Source: Puccinellia tenuiflora
Taxonomy: Eukaryota > Streptophyta > Magnoliopsida > Poales > Poaceae
Assembly (NCBI GenBank): GCA_012064385.1
Contig: QRDG01000393.1
Location: 1,408,846-1,472,845 of the forward strand
Direction: 5' to 3'
Length of the DNA: 64,000 nt
Made by a program: the position numbers and the translations under genes. The notes under the pieces are model-generated. The model did not search any database, was not told where the DNA came from, and saw only the letters and a list, made by a program, of their open reading frames with translations. Below are positions 48,519 to 60,055 of the stretch, in pieces (the stretch's first letter is position 1; the number at the start of each line of letters is the position of its first letter).

Positions 48519-51500
48519 TTACAAACTAGAGTCATCTAGAGAATTGTCCTTAACAGGAGCTGAGTCCTTGACTGGAGCTGTGGAGTCCTTAGCTGGAGAC
48601 TTGACTTTCGCTTGTGCAGCAGATGTGGAAGTCGACTTTGCAGGGGATTTCGTGGCAACTTTCTTTGTCTGAAAGCCAGTTCCCCTCGGGTTCCTCATGT
48701 GCTTGTTCAACTCCTCTTGAACTTGGGAGCCGCCAGTTGCGACTCTTGAAGGAGTGGGCGCAGCAGGAGTCTTTAGCGTGGGCTCTGCACCAGTCGAGTC
48801 GCCAGTCCCAGGAGCTGCTGGAGTGGAAGAGCTTGGCACAGTTGATGGGGCACCAGCCATGTCCTGTGAGGGACGCCCAAAGTTTATGGTTGGAGGAACT
48901 CCTGGATTAACCCTCTTGTTCTCCAAGTCATAGTGATGAACCCATACCTCCGGGTCCATCTTATTGGCGATTTCACAGGCGTAAGTCCGCACTAACTTCT
49001 CCTCAGCCTTGAAGTCATCTTGGCTGAAGGGAGTCCCATCTTCATGCTGTTCAGGCTTCCCCATAGTGAGCATTGCTGGCTCCAGAACGGTTGGGTAGTA
49101 GCTGTGTGCCAGTGCAAGTATCCTTATGGCAGATCTCCTCATGGCAGATTGTTTCCACAAGCGCATATACCCTGGAGCTCTTGACAACTCATCAACCAAT
49201 CGTTCAGGCTCCTTGGGGCACTTGCCCTTGGAATTAAGATACTTTACCACGGAGCGAGCACCCTCCTGCAGCCCATGACAGTGGTCTAGCATGGCATGGA
49301 GTTGTTGGCTAGTAGGCAGCTTGAGTTTTGGGGAGTCAGCCCCTGCAAAATAGAGAAGTCACGAAGAATAAGTCGCTGAGTTCTTTATATCAAACTAAAA
49401 GAAAGCAAGTGCAGCAGCTTACCAAAGATATGATGGCACATAGCCCTAATTCCCTTTTGGCACACGTCCAAAACAGCCTTTAGGTCATTGTGTGCCTTCT
49501 GAGCAATCCTTTTGGCGTCAGCCGACTCTCTCTTTACTTGCTCCAGTTGAGCAGACAAGGCCTTCAAGTCCTTCTCAAGCTGAAGGGAGTGTTCTTTTTC
49601 AGCGATGGCGGACCTGGCACTAGAAGCGGCCTGGTCCTCAAGCTCTTTCATGTCTCTCTTCATATTGGAGACAATGCACTGCAATCACAAGTCATAAAGC
49701 ACAAGTAAGCTTCTCAAGTCAAGTAGAGAACTCATGAGCTCCAAGTCGTCACAAGTTAACAACTTGGCTCTTGGGGGCTACTCAGGAATCAATTTCTTCT
49801 TAACAGTTAGCAAAGCATGGTTCTTAGTGGACAAGTCATCAGCTCCAAGTCGCCACAAGTTAGCAACTTGGCGCTTGGGGGCTACTCGCAGAGCAGAAAT
49901 TTTTTCAAGTTAAGTATCAGTAAGCTACATATATTGGTAGCTCCAAGTCGTCGCAGGCTGACAACTCGGCGCTTGGGGGCTACTCGTGGAAAAGTTTTTG
50001 GGTCTAAGGACCCGACAGACAGTTAATTAGCAGCCCCGAGTCCTAGTAGAGCTAAGGACTCAGCGCTTGGGGGCTACAGTATGCAAATTTTCCTATAAAG
50101 CAGTTGAGTTCAGTTCCAAATCAAAGCACCTATCCTAGGCACAAGTCACCACAGACAGGTGCTTGGGGGCTACTGGGATAGGATGATGCCAGGAAAGCAT
50201 AAAGAAGTAGAAGTCAAATAACTTACACTGTGAACCATATGGAGAGATCTAAGAGCAGCTTGCTCATCGTCCTTCAGCCTCGCAGATTGATCGTTCAAGT
50301 CAATGGCTTCAGCAAAGGCTTCAGAAAATGACATATTGTCAGCCACCCGGAGTCGGCTGTAGTCAGTTGATGACTTGACCTTGATATTTGGAGAAGTTGT
50401 AGGAGTCGGCTTCACAGGAGCCGGATGAGTCTGAGGTGCAGTATCAGGAGTCGCAGCACCAGAGCAGGGCTGGACTATTGTTGGAGTCGCCGCCCGAGTC
50501 CTGGAAGGGGACTCAGGGATGGTAGGAGTTGTAGTTGCACTAGCTGATGCAGCAATGGAAGGACCTGTCCTCGTGCTGGTCGTTTCAGAGGCCGAAGGGG
50601 GGACAGGTCCACGCCCAGAGGTAACATCAACCATGCCTGGAAGCTTGGTCACTTTAGCACAAGGCCGAGCCCTGAAATACACAAAGATAGAACTCAGCAT
50701 CAGGCTTAGTGAAAAGGGAAAAAGCAGAAGTCATTTGAATACAAGTACAGAAATAAAGGAGTCTTACCCAACATTGGTCTCCAGGTCCAAGGAGGCTTGA
50801 GAGTTTGAGGAAGGCATTGACATCCTGTAGTGATAGCAGTCATCCTTGTGGGGAGGAGAAGCCGATTTCCGCTGGTGTGAGACTGGCAGAGGCTCAGGAG
50901 CATCTGCAGGCCCATCGGAGCGCAGCTTCCTCTTCCTGGCGGCAATAACACTCTGCATGTGTTCCTCAGGCTTAGTAGGTGAGCGAGAGGACCCAAGGAC
51001 TCGTGAGAGTGGTACCTTGGGAACAGCCTCTCGAGATCCGTTATTGTTAGAGGCTAGGGAAGAAGAGGAGTGACTCCTAGCTGAGGACTCCACAGATGGT
51101 GACGGCTGAGCAGCAGCAGAAGTGGAGTCAACTTGTTTAGTGACGGGAGCCTCTGGAGAGGACTCGTCGTCGTCAATCTCCTCCACAATGGGAGCCTCTC
51201 GAGAGGACTCCTCTTCAACAATGTTTTCAGTTGGAGCCTCTGGCGAGGACTCCTCATCAGCAGCATCATCTTCGGTGGCGGCCTCCTGGGAGGACTCCTC
51301 GTCGTCATTGTCAGTGTCTTCTGCCACAGCAGTTTGATCTGTGGCAGGAGTCTCCTCCTCAACCTCTTCTTCAGCCTCAGCCTCAGCTTCAGCTTTGTTT
51401 TTAGTACCAGCTCCAGAGGCCGGCTTCCAGAAGGAGTCGGTGAGCTGCAACAGAGTCAACAAAAGTAAGTTAGTAAGCAATACAAGTAACATCAAGATAG

Positions 51501-52506
51501 AGATAAGGTAGAGAATAAAGCTTACATCAGGAGCTGGGTTGGTGGAGCAAAATGGCTGGAGCCCAAAATGGGCCTGGTCCTTCACCGGTTTCCCAGTCAA
51601 CTTTTTGATAAGTCGACCAAGTTCGGGTCCATCAGATAATTGCTCCGTAACTCGGAGGTCATCACCAGCACATCTAGTATATGAACAGATCAGCCGAGTC
51701 CTAGGACTCAGAGGCTGGATTCTCCAAGTCGTCCAGCAGCGGACCAGATCCATATTTTCCAAGTTATGGGACAAGAGGGCCCGGATTCGAGTGATCAGAG
51801 ACTCGACTCTTGGCCGGGCGGCCTCAGAGCATCTAGCTTTCATAAGAGGAGTCGCCCAGAGGCGATCCTCAGAGAATAAAGGGAGCTTTGGTTCACCTGC
51901 AGGGGAGGTGTCCTTGCATTAGAAGAAGGATTTCTGCCAGTCCTTGATGCGGTTAGGAAAGACAGGTTTTGGGAATACAGAGTGGAGGCGCCGCTGAAGT
52001 GCAACGGCGCCACATTGGAGGAGAGGGCCCCCAGAAGTCTCGGGCTGGGGGTTGCAGTAGAAGAGTTCGAGCCAAAGGTTGAGATCTGGCTTAATTTGGA
52101 GGTAATCCTCACACAAAGTCACGAAATTGGAAAGAGTGAGAACGGAATTAGGAGCTAGATCGTGAATCCGCAGATGATAGAGATCGAGGAGTTGGCGGAA
52201 GAAAAGATCACCGGGGGGAGAAAATCCGCGGAACAGATGCTCCACGAAAACCACTACCTCACCCTTAGCGGGAGAGGGAACAATTTCATCCCCTGGGGCC
52301 CGAGCTTGAGCGTTGGAAGGAATCAGACCTGAGAGCCTATGAGTCTTCAATTGTTCCGCCGTGACCGTAGATCCACCCCAATCGGCGGAAATCGATCGCT
52401 TGGAAGAGGATTTTGCGGCGGCGGCGGCCGCGGCGGCGATGTCCACCGTCCTGCTCGACGAGGATGCCTTGGCCTTGGGTGCGGTCTTTGCGCGCTTGGG
52501 AGCCAT
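48519..52506 (-). pseudogene. five-exon antisense gene of Tat element 2
   Basis: Exons on the minus strand: 52506-51526, 51444-50768, 50671-50227, 49678-49423 and 49342-48519. All introns are GT/AG and phases match those of copy 1 exactly. Exons 1, 3 and 4 have identical lengths (981, 445 and 256 nt) in both copies. The joined frame has 1,060 codons. Domains are as in copy 1: PF04195-like region in exon 1, acidic repeats in exon 2, Pro/Thr/Ser-rich exon 3, coiled-coil exon 4, conserved block YMRLWKQSAMRRSAIRILAL in exon 5. A TAA (51921-51919) breaks exon 1 at a different place from the stop in copy 1, so each copy was damaged independently. Confidence 0.85.
49679..50226 (+). repeat. five polypurine-tract-like modules in intron 3 of antisense copy 2
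   Basis: TTGGGGGCTAC occurs at 49771, 49875, 49973, 50067 and 50163, spaced 94-104 bp. It closely resembles the real tract TTCGGGGGCTAC at 53042. Several are preceded by the dyad CCAAGTCGTCACAAGTTAAC then AACTTGG. Confidence 0.9.
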
Positions 52507-53041
52507 GGCGTGCGGGCGGTGTGTGCTGGGCGCGGGAAGAGATAGGCGCGAAGAGAAAGAAGAGATTTTGAGCTGAAGGGGGCAAGTGAGGTTTAAGACC
52601 TAACCCTTCGGTATTTATAAAGAGGGTAAAACCCTAGAGAGTTACAGTGCAGGTCCACAGTAAAATGTGGATAACGTTTCATTAGTAACGGTTCAGTGGT
52701 TAACAGACAGAAAAGACATAGCAGAGAAAAGTTAAAGTCACAGAAGTGGAAGAAGCCGGCTTGTCCCAGAATGGCGAGTCCTATGGCAGTGAAAGTCAAG
52801 TTATCTAGTCCTTGCTCGCAAGAGTCACAACAAACCCGGCCAGCATGTGCAAGGGCAAGGGTGATGACTTGAACAAGGAATGAGGATGGACTCATCTTTT
52901 ATGTGTCTTATGTTTTATGCAGGAATTCATCTTGGAGCTAGCAGCAAGCGACTTTGGAGCCTGTGGCTCAATTGGAAGGAGTCGACCCAAGGAGTCGGTC
53001 CAACAAGTCAGAGGAAGCCGCCAAGCTGCGCCCAAGATAAA
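52507..53041 (-). promoter_or_regulatory. promoter and leader region of the antisense gene, copy 2
   Basis: On the minus strand CTTTATAAATAC (about 52612-52622) lies some 105-110 bp before the start codon at 52506, the same arrangement as in copy 1. The rest up to the polypurine tract has no supported gene. Confidence 0.55.
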
Positions 53042-53053
53042 TTCGGGGGCTAC
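53042..53053 (+). promoter_or_regulatory. polypurine tract of Tat element 2
   Basis: TTCGGGGGCTAC ends exactly where the 3' LTR begins. Confidence 0.85.
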
Positions 53054-53615
53054 TGATGGGGGATACTTTATAGGTAGGCCCATGGACCCGGAAAGTAGAC
53101 CCGCCAAGACCAAGAAGGCCAAAGCCGAGTCACGCGTCAAGTCGCATGGGCTGGGCTGGAGACAAGCCGACCAAGGCCCATGATGAAGAAAGGACCCGTC
53201 CGGAAGGAGTCCAAGTACAACCCGGAGCTTTAGCTTGGAAGACCAAGACGTAGAGTAGGACTCCGTGTTCTAGTGTGACTCGGTATAGCCTGTAAGTCCA
53301 GGGACCCGGCAGCCTTTATAAGCAGGGTCCTGGACCTTAGATCGATAAGCTTCAACCAGTAGAGACAAGTCCCACCAGTAGAGAGAAACACCAAGTCGCC
53401 GGATCCCCAGAGAGGAGCCGGAACCCTGTAATCGATATTAGATCCAGAGCAATAAAGAGAAGCAGGAAGTAGGTCTTTACCTCTAACCAAGAGGGGCCGA
53501 ACCTGGGTAAATCTGTGTCCCTAGGCGAGATTAATCTCTCCTACATACTTCAAGCATCGATGGTCCCCGAACTCACCTTCCTGGAGGAAGGACTTGCCGT
53601 GACAACCCCACGACA
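53054..53615 (+). repeat. 3' LTR of Tat element 2
   Basis: 562 bp, TGATGGGGG to CCACGACA, paired with 40930-41494. Sequence after it (GGCCGCGACTAATTG) is CACTA-related and unlike the left flank of the element. Confidence 0.93.
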
Positions 53616-53844
53616 GGCCGCGACTAATTGTTATCTGCCGCGGCAGAAATTTGGGCACTTTCTGTGCCGCGGCAGAGAGTTCATTTTGGTTAGGGTTTAG
53701 GGTTTACTAATTCTCTGCCGCGGCAGAAATTTGGGCACTTTCTGTGCCGCGACAGAGAATTCATTTTGTTTTATTTTATTCATTTATTTTCTTTTCTTCA
53801 TTTCAAAATAGTTTTCGTATATTTCTACGCTACCACATACAGTA
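53616..53844. mobile_element. CACTA-related fragment with CTGCCGCGGCAG palindromes
   Basis: The stretch AAATTTGGGCACTTTCTGTG, with flanking CTGCCGCGGCAG palindromes, occurs twice here. The segment through TAGTTTTCGTATATTTCTAC matches 62480-62615, where the sequence runs on as ACAGTACGC. Here it runs ACAGTA then the CACTA terminus. It is therefore an older copy into which the next transposon inserted. Confidence 0.65.
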
Positions 53845-53912
53845 CACTAGTAGAAAAAGGGGCATTGGTCCCGGTTCCAAAGGGGCATTGGTCCCGATTC
53901 ATACATAGAAAC
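53845..53912. repeat. CACTA terminal and subterminal repeats, left end
   Basis: After the terminal repeat come two copies of GGGGCATTGGTCCCG(G/A)TTC. Such clustered subterminal motifs bind the transposase in characterised CACTA elements. Confidence 0.8.
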
Positions 53913-53988
53913 ATAAGCCCACACGTCGAGATCACGTTCAAGTTACTAGACCGACATCACGTTTCTCACACGTCCAGATCACGTCAAT

Positions 53989-56900
53989 TACATTGGAGGC
54001 AAAAAGTAATTGCTTTTGTGATAAAATTCTCCAGTTTTCTTCAGGACCTCCGAGTTCAAAAATCCCGCCAATTCCTCTTGAATTGCTTTTAGGCGCTTCG
54101 CTGGTATGAGCAGGTCCCGCATTCGCTCCATCTAGATCAATATGAATATGTGAGTTGTTTATAACTGTATATATGAAATCATAATAAAATAATTTATGAA
54201 TGGAACTCAACACAATATGGTAATAAAAAATTGCGCAGAGTGTATACATACATAAGCTGTTCTTTGTTCTCTATTCCGCTCACTGAGAAAAGAGCGCATG
54301 TACTAAAAAACGTAGTATGCATATAAATTTGTTCCCTGTTGCTGCCTCTCACACCACTTTACAGAAAATAGAATTTAATCAAATAATAATCAAGCATGAT
54401 AATGGTATTGAAACTACAATTAAAGAGTTGTGCGGACCTATATATATAGTACTACTTACCTTGGTGGTATAAAAATACAACTTCGGTTTCCATTCCCCTG
54501 GAACCTTCACGATGAACCGTTTCCAAACCCTGGCCGCCAAAAGAAAATGATTAAAGGTGTTATTAATTACTTAATATCAGAAAATGAATGAAAGAGGACG
54601 ATATAGAGCGATAATGATTAAAATTACCTCTGGAGCATATCTTGCAAGCTTTGGTACTCTTCCATGTTTTTCCTTAACGAGTCCATGACTTGAACGACTC
54701 CTTGGTCAACTCGAATGATTAGCAGAATCCAGTGGGAACTGCGCACGTTTATATGTCCATAACTCATCGATTACATTAAACATGGAGTAAGCAAAATAGA
54801 ATGTGTAGAAGGTACAGTAACACTCACTGGAAGACGTAAGGAAAAAGTATTTCTTCGCAAGTATTTAGTTTCACTAACTACCGGAACAAGTTATTCTCTG
54901 TGTCCTCGGGATGGTTATTTACGGTCACTTCATTAATATAATATGGGTCAATGAACCCGATGTCATAGATGCGGCGTTTCCTGCATTCGACAATCTTCAT
55001 TCTACAGTACAAAAAAATTTAGTGAGATAATTACAGGCAACGAACGAGCAGAGCTAGAGACTTAATTAAATTGCAGAAATAAATCACTTACAAACAATAG
55101 CAACTGACGAGGGATTTGTCGAGGGAGTCTTGATTGAATAACTGAAAAATTTCAGATAACGGAATATACATCGCGTCATCCGTGAAGTAATGCTCTTTCT
55201 TATATGACACCCAGAAGTGCTCATGCCCGGCCGCTACGGCTTTCTCGTACCACAGATGCAATCGACGCAATTGTGTTGTTAGAGAAATTGACCTGCTCAG
55301 GTCTGACCAGGGACTTCCCGTAGACATATGTCCATGCATACTGATACTCTTGGGGGCCGCCTATGGTGCCAGTGTCATGGTGAACTTTCTTATCGGATAT
55401 CACCTTCAGCGGGGAGATCGACTGTTTTGCCTGTTCTCCGAGCTGGGCCACCTTTTTCCCGCATTTTGCCGCCTTGAACCGCTCTTTCTTTAGGCGATCT
55501 GCCGCCTCCTTCTCCTCCTGCATCCGCTGCCTCTTTAGGCGATAGGCAGCCTTCTTCTCCTCCTCCTCTTGACTAATTGTCTTCTCCAAAACACGATCAT
55601 AGTCATCTCGCAATTTAGGCGGCTCTGGCAGGGGACCCGTTAGATTTTTTATAAATCTCTCAACTTTTTCTGCTGGTATTATCTCTTTAGGCGGGGGCCG
55701 TTTCGAAGCTAATTGTCGGGCCACATCGGCACGCACCGACTCCTCGAGTTCCTCTGGAGTTAAGTCGTACGATCTCTTTGGAAGAGGCTTTAGCAACTCG
55801 CGTTCCGCTCGAGTTAACTTATCTTCACGCGTCGACGTGAAGGATAGTTTCCGCTTTGACGAGAAGGTCTTAACAAGGGGCGGAATCGACGGACGGGACG
55901 TCGTGAGCGATGGACTCGCGACGGATGGGGCATCGAGGGATGGATCTTGATGTGGGGAGGATGGATATTGTGGGGGTGGATCTTTAGGTGGGGGGGCGTG
56001 GATCTTTAGGTGGGGGGGTGGATCTTTAGGTGGGGGGATGGATCTTGAGGTGGGGGGATGGATCTTCACGTGGGGGGGGGTGGATCTTGAGGTGGGTGGG
56101 ATGGATCTTGAGGTGGGGGAGATGAATCTTGAGGTGGGGGTCTGCTACTCGGAGGAGTCAAGTTTGGAAACATGATGTTTTTCTTGTTCCAGAGAGCGAT
56201 ACCCTTCTCGACTTCTCCCAGTGTCTTCTCGCCGTCACCTCCAGGAATGTCAAGTTCCAGATTAGCATATAACGGCACAACTTCATCCACCCCGACACGA
56301 GCATAGCCAGGTGGAATCCCTCCGAGATGGTAGCTTGCTCCAGCTGGATTAGGTAAAGCATAGCCGACCGCCACCTTGAAAGACACGTTCTTCATTGACA
56401 TGTGTAGCTCACAGTCTGTCTTCTCCGTGATATCATCCACGGGGTAGTGAGCCGCCGACGGTTGGAATTCAGAATTTTCTACATTCGTGGAACCCATGCT
56501 GCTTTTCCGCTGATCAGATGGGGCGGCTTCAACATGACCTTCTAGCTGCAGCTGAGATGCCTTTTGCTTACTAATTGAGTCTAGTTGCTCCTGCTGCTGC
56601 TGCACCTTGCGTTCCAGTGCTGATAACCGGTCAGACTCCTTCTTTTTTTTCTCTGACGGCTTCTATAAGTATGAGCGTCTTCCGGAAAACCTTGCTTCAA
56701 GGTGACACCGGCTCCATAGCCTCGTAATCGTCCAACGTGTTCAGGATTCCCGAGTGCTAGTGACAGCTCGTCATTCTCTCTGTCGACCACGTACTCTCCC
56801 CTTCGAACTTTATCTATTGCGTCCACGAGTTGTTTGGTTATATACTCAATTTTTTCCTTCCATTTTCCCTGAGCAACAATCAACCCTGTTTGTGGGTCCA

Positions 56901-57943
56901 ACCCTGCCCCATGCGCGAACAACCAAAACTTGGACCTCTCGGGCCAGTCATGTGTCTGTGGAATGATCCCGTTATCAAGCAGTCGTGCTTCCAAGGCTTC
57001 CCACTTAGGCACGGCAGCCCTGTAGCCACCTGCCCCCAAACGGTGGTGATATTCCTTCTTCGCAGCATTTAACTTATTCTGAACCGATCGGGCCACAGCG
57101 GCCTCCGATTTTCTTTGCTCCACAAATGTGGGCCACTGCTGTTGTATCTTCACTAGTGGTCCAGTGAAAACTGGATCTTTCTTCTCCGCCTTTAGGTAAG
57201 CTTTCCATAAGTTTTTCTTCCAGGTCCGGAATTGTTCGGCCATCTTACTAAGAGACCACTCCTTCACTTTTGTCTTCAAGTGCTCGGGTAGATCTGGCGG
57301 TAGGCTGACCTTTGTCAAGAGCGTGTCCCAACACAATTTTTTTAGTCCCTCGTCGACATAAGTAGTTGGGTTGTTTTCATTCTTCGGCTGAATCCATTCT
57401 TCAAGGTTGATCGGGACAATGTCCCTAACAATAACCCCACATTGATTAATGTATTTGCGGTGGCAATCTATGGGTTCCAAAGGTTCGCCACTAGCACTAA
57501 CTTGGTCGATCACTATCCTACGACACTCCTTCAACGGCTTCGTCGGGCCTCGTTTCGGCACTGCTGTAGATTTGCTCGATCCGGAGGGCTAAAAGAAAAA
57601 ATGGTTCGTTAATAACTGCAATACAACTCAAATAATACATCTAGTGTGATCGATGTACAGAGTCTTAATATACCTCGTCGGAGTTTGTTAAGGGCACTTC
57701 CTCCTCTCTACAAATTTCTTCTTCGTCAACTCCCTCACCAGATTCGTGTAGAAATTGGGAGCCGTAATCTTCTGCAGTTACGGCATCTTCTTCACCGACA
57801 GGCGTGGCCGCTCGTCCTGCTATAATCTGAAGCATTCGCATTTCGCACTCCTCGTCTCTGCCGGCGACGTCCGGACAAGTTAGATCCATCTGCTCTTCAC
57901 GCTCCTCGTCAATGCCGAAGGCGTCCGGAAAATTTGGATCCAT
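53989..57943 (-). pseudogene. CACTA transposase_24 / Ulp1-protease-type gene
   Basis: Read on the minus strand: exon 1 57943-57674 (acidic, MDPNFPDAFGIDEEREEQMD); exon 2 57588-55092; then exons 55001-54882, 54738-54628, 54529-54460, 54356-54252 and 54131-53989. All have GT/AG borders in compatible phases. Exon 2 starts with a region typical of plant En/Spm transposase_24 proteins (Pfam PF03004; e.g. WEALEARLLDNGIIPQTHDW), then a Pro-rich part and a Lys/Glu coiled coil. The last exons resemble the C48 (Ulp1) protease domain found in many plant CACTA proteins: IFQLFNQDSLDKSLVSCYC, MKIVECRKRRIYDIGFIDP, SHWILLIIRVDQGVVQVMDS. The His (HW) and Asp (MDS) are present, but the segment expected to hold the catalytic Cys reads GTNLYAYYVF and is followed by TAG. 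Exon 2 has frameshifts near 56640, 56068 and 55290. No TNPD-type transposase was seen. Confidence 0.85.
55930..56160 (-). repeat. Pro-rich CCCCACCTCAAGATCC minisatellite inside the CACTA gene
   Basis: Units like GGATCTTGAGGTGGGGGG (plus strand), about 18-24 bp, are repeated some ten times and encode PPPQDP/PPPKDP repeats. A frameshift between units near 56068 shows the array is unstable. Confidence 0.8.
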
Positions 57944-58604
57944 AGCTCAATGTCCCTGCAATCAATTTTGTAAAAAGAATATGAATATCAAAATTTGCAT
58001 CTAACACTATTTGTGAATGCAAAATTATAGCAACTACTTAACAATGTTAGCATTAGCAGAATAATTGTAATAACATTTGAAGAAAATTTGAATGTTTGCT
58101 ATCAAAATTTGAATGTTTGCTATCAAAATTTGAATGTTTGCTATCACAATTTTTATGTTTGCTATCAAAATATTTCCTACCACAATATTTTGCTAACACA
58201 AATTGTTTCTAACACTAACACTAACACTAACAATATTTCCTACCACAATATTTTGCTAACACAAATTGTTTCTAACACTAACAGTAACTAAAATTCCTAA
58301 CATAATTTTTTGCTAACATAAATGGATCCTAACACTAACACTAACAATATTTCCTCACAATATTTTCTCCACCGACACAATTTGCATACAAATCTCCACC
58401 GTCTATTTTGCATATCTAACACAAAACTAAAAAATCATCTAAAAATTGCATCTAATGAATTCAAACTATACAAATATCAAAATGGTACTGAAAAATTGCA
58501 TCTACTAAATTTAAACCACTAACAAAATTTTCCTAACAATTGGGCTAATATAGCTATGCAGGGGACGGAAATTACCTCGATCCGGTGGAAGCGGCGGCCG
58601 GCGT
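57944..58604. other. AT-rich upstream region of the CACTA gene with short repeats
   Basis: TTGAATGTTTGCTATCAAAA occurs about four times in tandem (58088-58160), and TAACACTAACACTAACAATA-type units recur to 58345. No gene is seen. It probably forms the 5' intron or leader of the reverse-strand CACTA gene. Confidence 0.65.
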
Positions 58605-58915
58605 GGGGAGGGATTCCGGCGACAGGCGGACTTCTGGCGTGACTCCAGAGCGTGGCGGAGCAGCGCAGCGGGGAGAGGCCGACCGGGGCGCGCGGCCGGG
58701 GATGGAGAGGGAGCGCGGCGTCCGTGGGGAGCGACGGCGTGGGGAGGGATTCCGGCGACGGCGGACTTCTGGCGCGACACCAGAGCGTGGCGGAGCAGCG
58801 TAGCGGGGAGAGGCCGGCCGGGGCGCGCGGCCGGGGATGGAGAGGGAGCGCGGCGTCCGTGGGGAGCGACGGTGTGGGGAGGGATTCCGGAGCGACGGCG
58901 CGGCAGCCTGGCGGC
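58605..58915. repeat. GC-rich tandem repeat, about 135 bp unit
   Basis: GGGGAGGGATTCCGGCGAC starts units at about 58606 and 58741, and a partial one at about 58877. They share GCGTGGCGGAGCAGCG and GGGATGGAGAGGGAGCGCGG. Both strands are open in several frames because of composition, so no gene is called. Confidence 0.85.
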
Positions 58916-58996
58916 AGGGGAGAGGGCGGCGGCGTCGGGGAGAAGAATTTGGAGAGAATGAAAAGAATTTTGGAGGAAACCGCTCAAATCCTCGCG

Positions 58997-59165
58997 GAAA
59001 GGACCTTTGGTCCCGGTTCCAGCCACGAACCGGGACCAAAGACCCTTTGGTCGCGGTTGGTAACACCAACCGGGACCAAAGGTCTATCCGGGCCGCGAAA
59101 TATTGCGCGCGAAGCCCAGCGGGCCTTTGGTCCCGGTTGGTGTTAAGAACCGGGACCAATGGTCT
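58997..59165. repeat. CACTA subterminal repeat cluster
   Basis: Alternating CCTTTGGTCCCGGTT and AACCGGGACCAAAGG motifs, six or more copies in both orientations. A CACTA terminus is not visible next to it. Confidence 0.8.
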
Positions 59166-59671
59166 TTTTTTGCTTCTTATTTCTAGTTTCTTTTTCTGTT
59201 TTCTTTTTTGTTTCTTTTATATACTTTGTTTTCTTTTTTAAATATATGAATTTTTACATGCTTTTGGAATTGTTTTTTTCTAGTTTATTTTAAAATGTTC
59301 CAATATTTAAAAAATGTTCCAATATTTGAAATTCATTATCTTTTTATTATTTAAAGATTCATATATTTTTATAGTTTCATTTAATTATTTGAAAATCATG
59401 TTATAAATTCAATATCTTTTCATCTGTTTATCAGAAAAATGCAATTAAAATATCAATATTCATTAATTAAACTTATATATTCATTGAAGTCCGAAGGAGG
59501 CGGGCCGTCCCCCTCGTACCTGGCGAGACCCAATATTTTGCATACATATGCATGAATATCACACACATCTCCGGAAGTTGATAGTTTAGGTCGCAAGTTT
59601 TCAAAAGCAAGTAGTAACCTAAACTACGATCACAGACAAGAGAACTGCAATGGCGATCACAGACTCTGAAA
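59166..59671. other. AT-rich CACTA interior, no gene
   Basis: T-rich then A/T-rich sequence without a supported gene. Confidence 0.5.
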
Positions 59672-60055
59672 CTAACTTCGACCGGTTCCTGAGCCGCGGG
59701 GTGCTGAGCCGCCGGTGCTGCGCATCCAAAGAGAAGGAACCCTCACAGGGTCATAGCTCACGTGAGAAGGAACCCTCTGAAGAAACGACCACCTACTGTC
59801 ATACTGCCTATCCAATAGATACATGTAGCGACGGACATGCTCATCCTCCTCCCTGATACGGCGACGTACCACCTCCTCGGAGGCCGGCTCCCTCTGCACC
59901 GAGCGTGGCCCACGCGACTGCCACCACAGAAGATCCGGGTCGACGACGTCACCCGGATTCCTCACCAAGCTGCGCGTCCCAGAAGGTAGCACCTCCCAGT
60001 GCCAGCCCGGTGGAGCCCAGTCCCGCACATCGCCCCTCTGGTCCAACATGGACAT
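59672..60055 (-). CDS. hypothetical protein ORF inside the CACTA element
   Basis: 127 codons on the minus strand, beginning MSMLDQRGDVRDWAPPGWHW; a second Met lies at codon 3. The protein is rich in Arg, Trp and Asp, with a charged middle (VVRRRIREEDEHVRRYMYLL) that should be helical. There is no signal peptide or membrane segment and I recognise no domain. G/C-rich third positions and the good open length argue for coding sequence. It may be an exon of a larger transposon gene or a captured host fragment. Confidence 0.45.
   Translation of the reverse strand: MSMLDQRGDVRDWAPPGWHWEVLPSGTRSLVRNPGDVVDPDLLWWQSRGPRSVQREPASEEVVRRRIREEDEHVRRYMYLLDRQYDSRWSFLQRVPSHVSYDPVRVPSLWMRSTGGSAPRGSGTGRS

Larger units (their letters stand above)
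40930..53615 (+). mobile_element. Gypsy/Tat element 2, full length
   Basis: A 12.7-kb element: 5' LTR, primer binding site, gag, protease, RT, RNase H, second RNase H, integrase, antisense gene, polypurine tract, 3' LTR. Dual RNase H and an extra antisense ORF between integrase and 3' LTR are hallmarks of the Tat lineage (as in maize Grande). The flanks do not show matching 5-bp target duplications: CCCTG on the left, GGCCG on the right. Confidence 0.93.
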
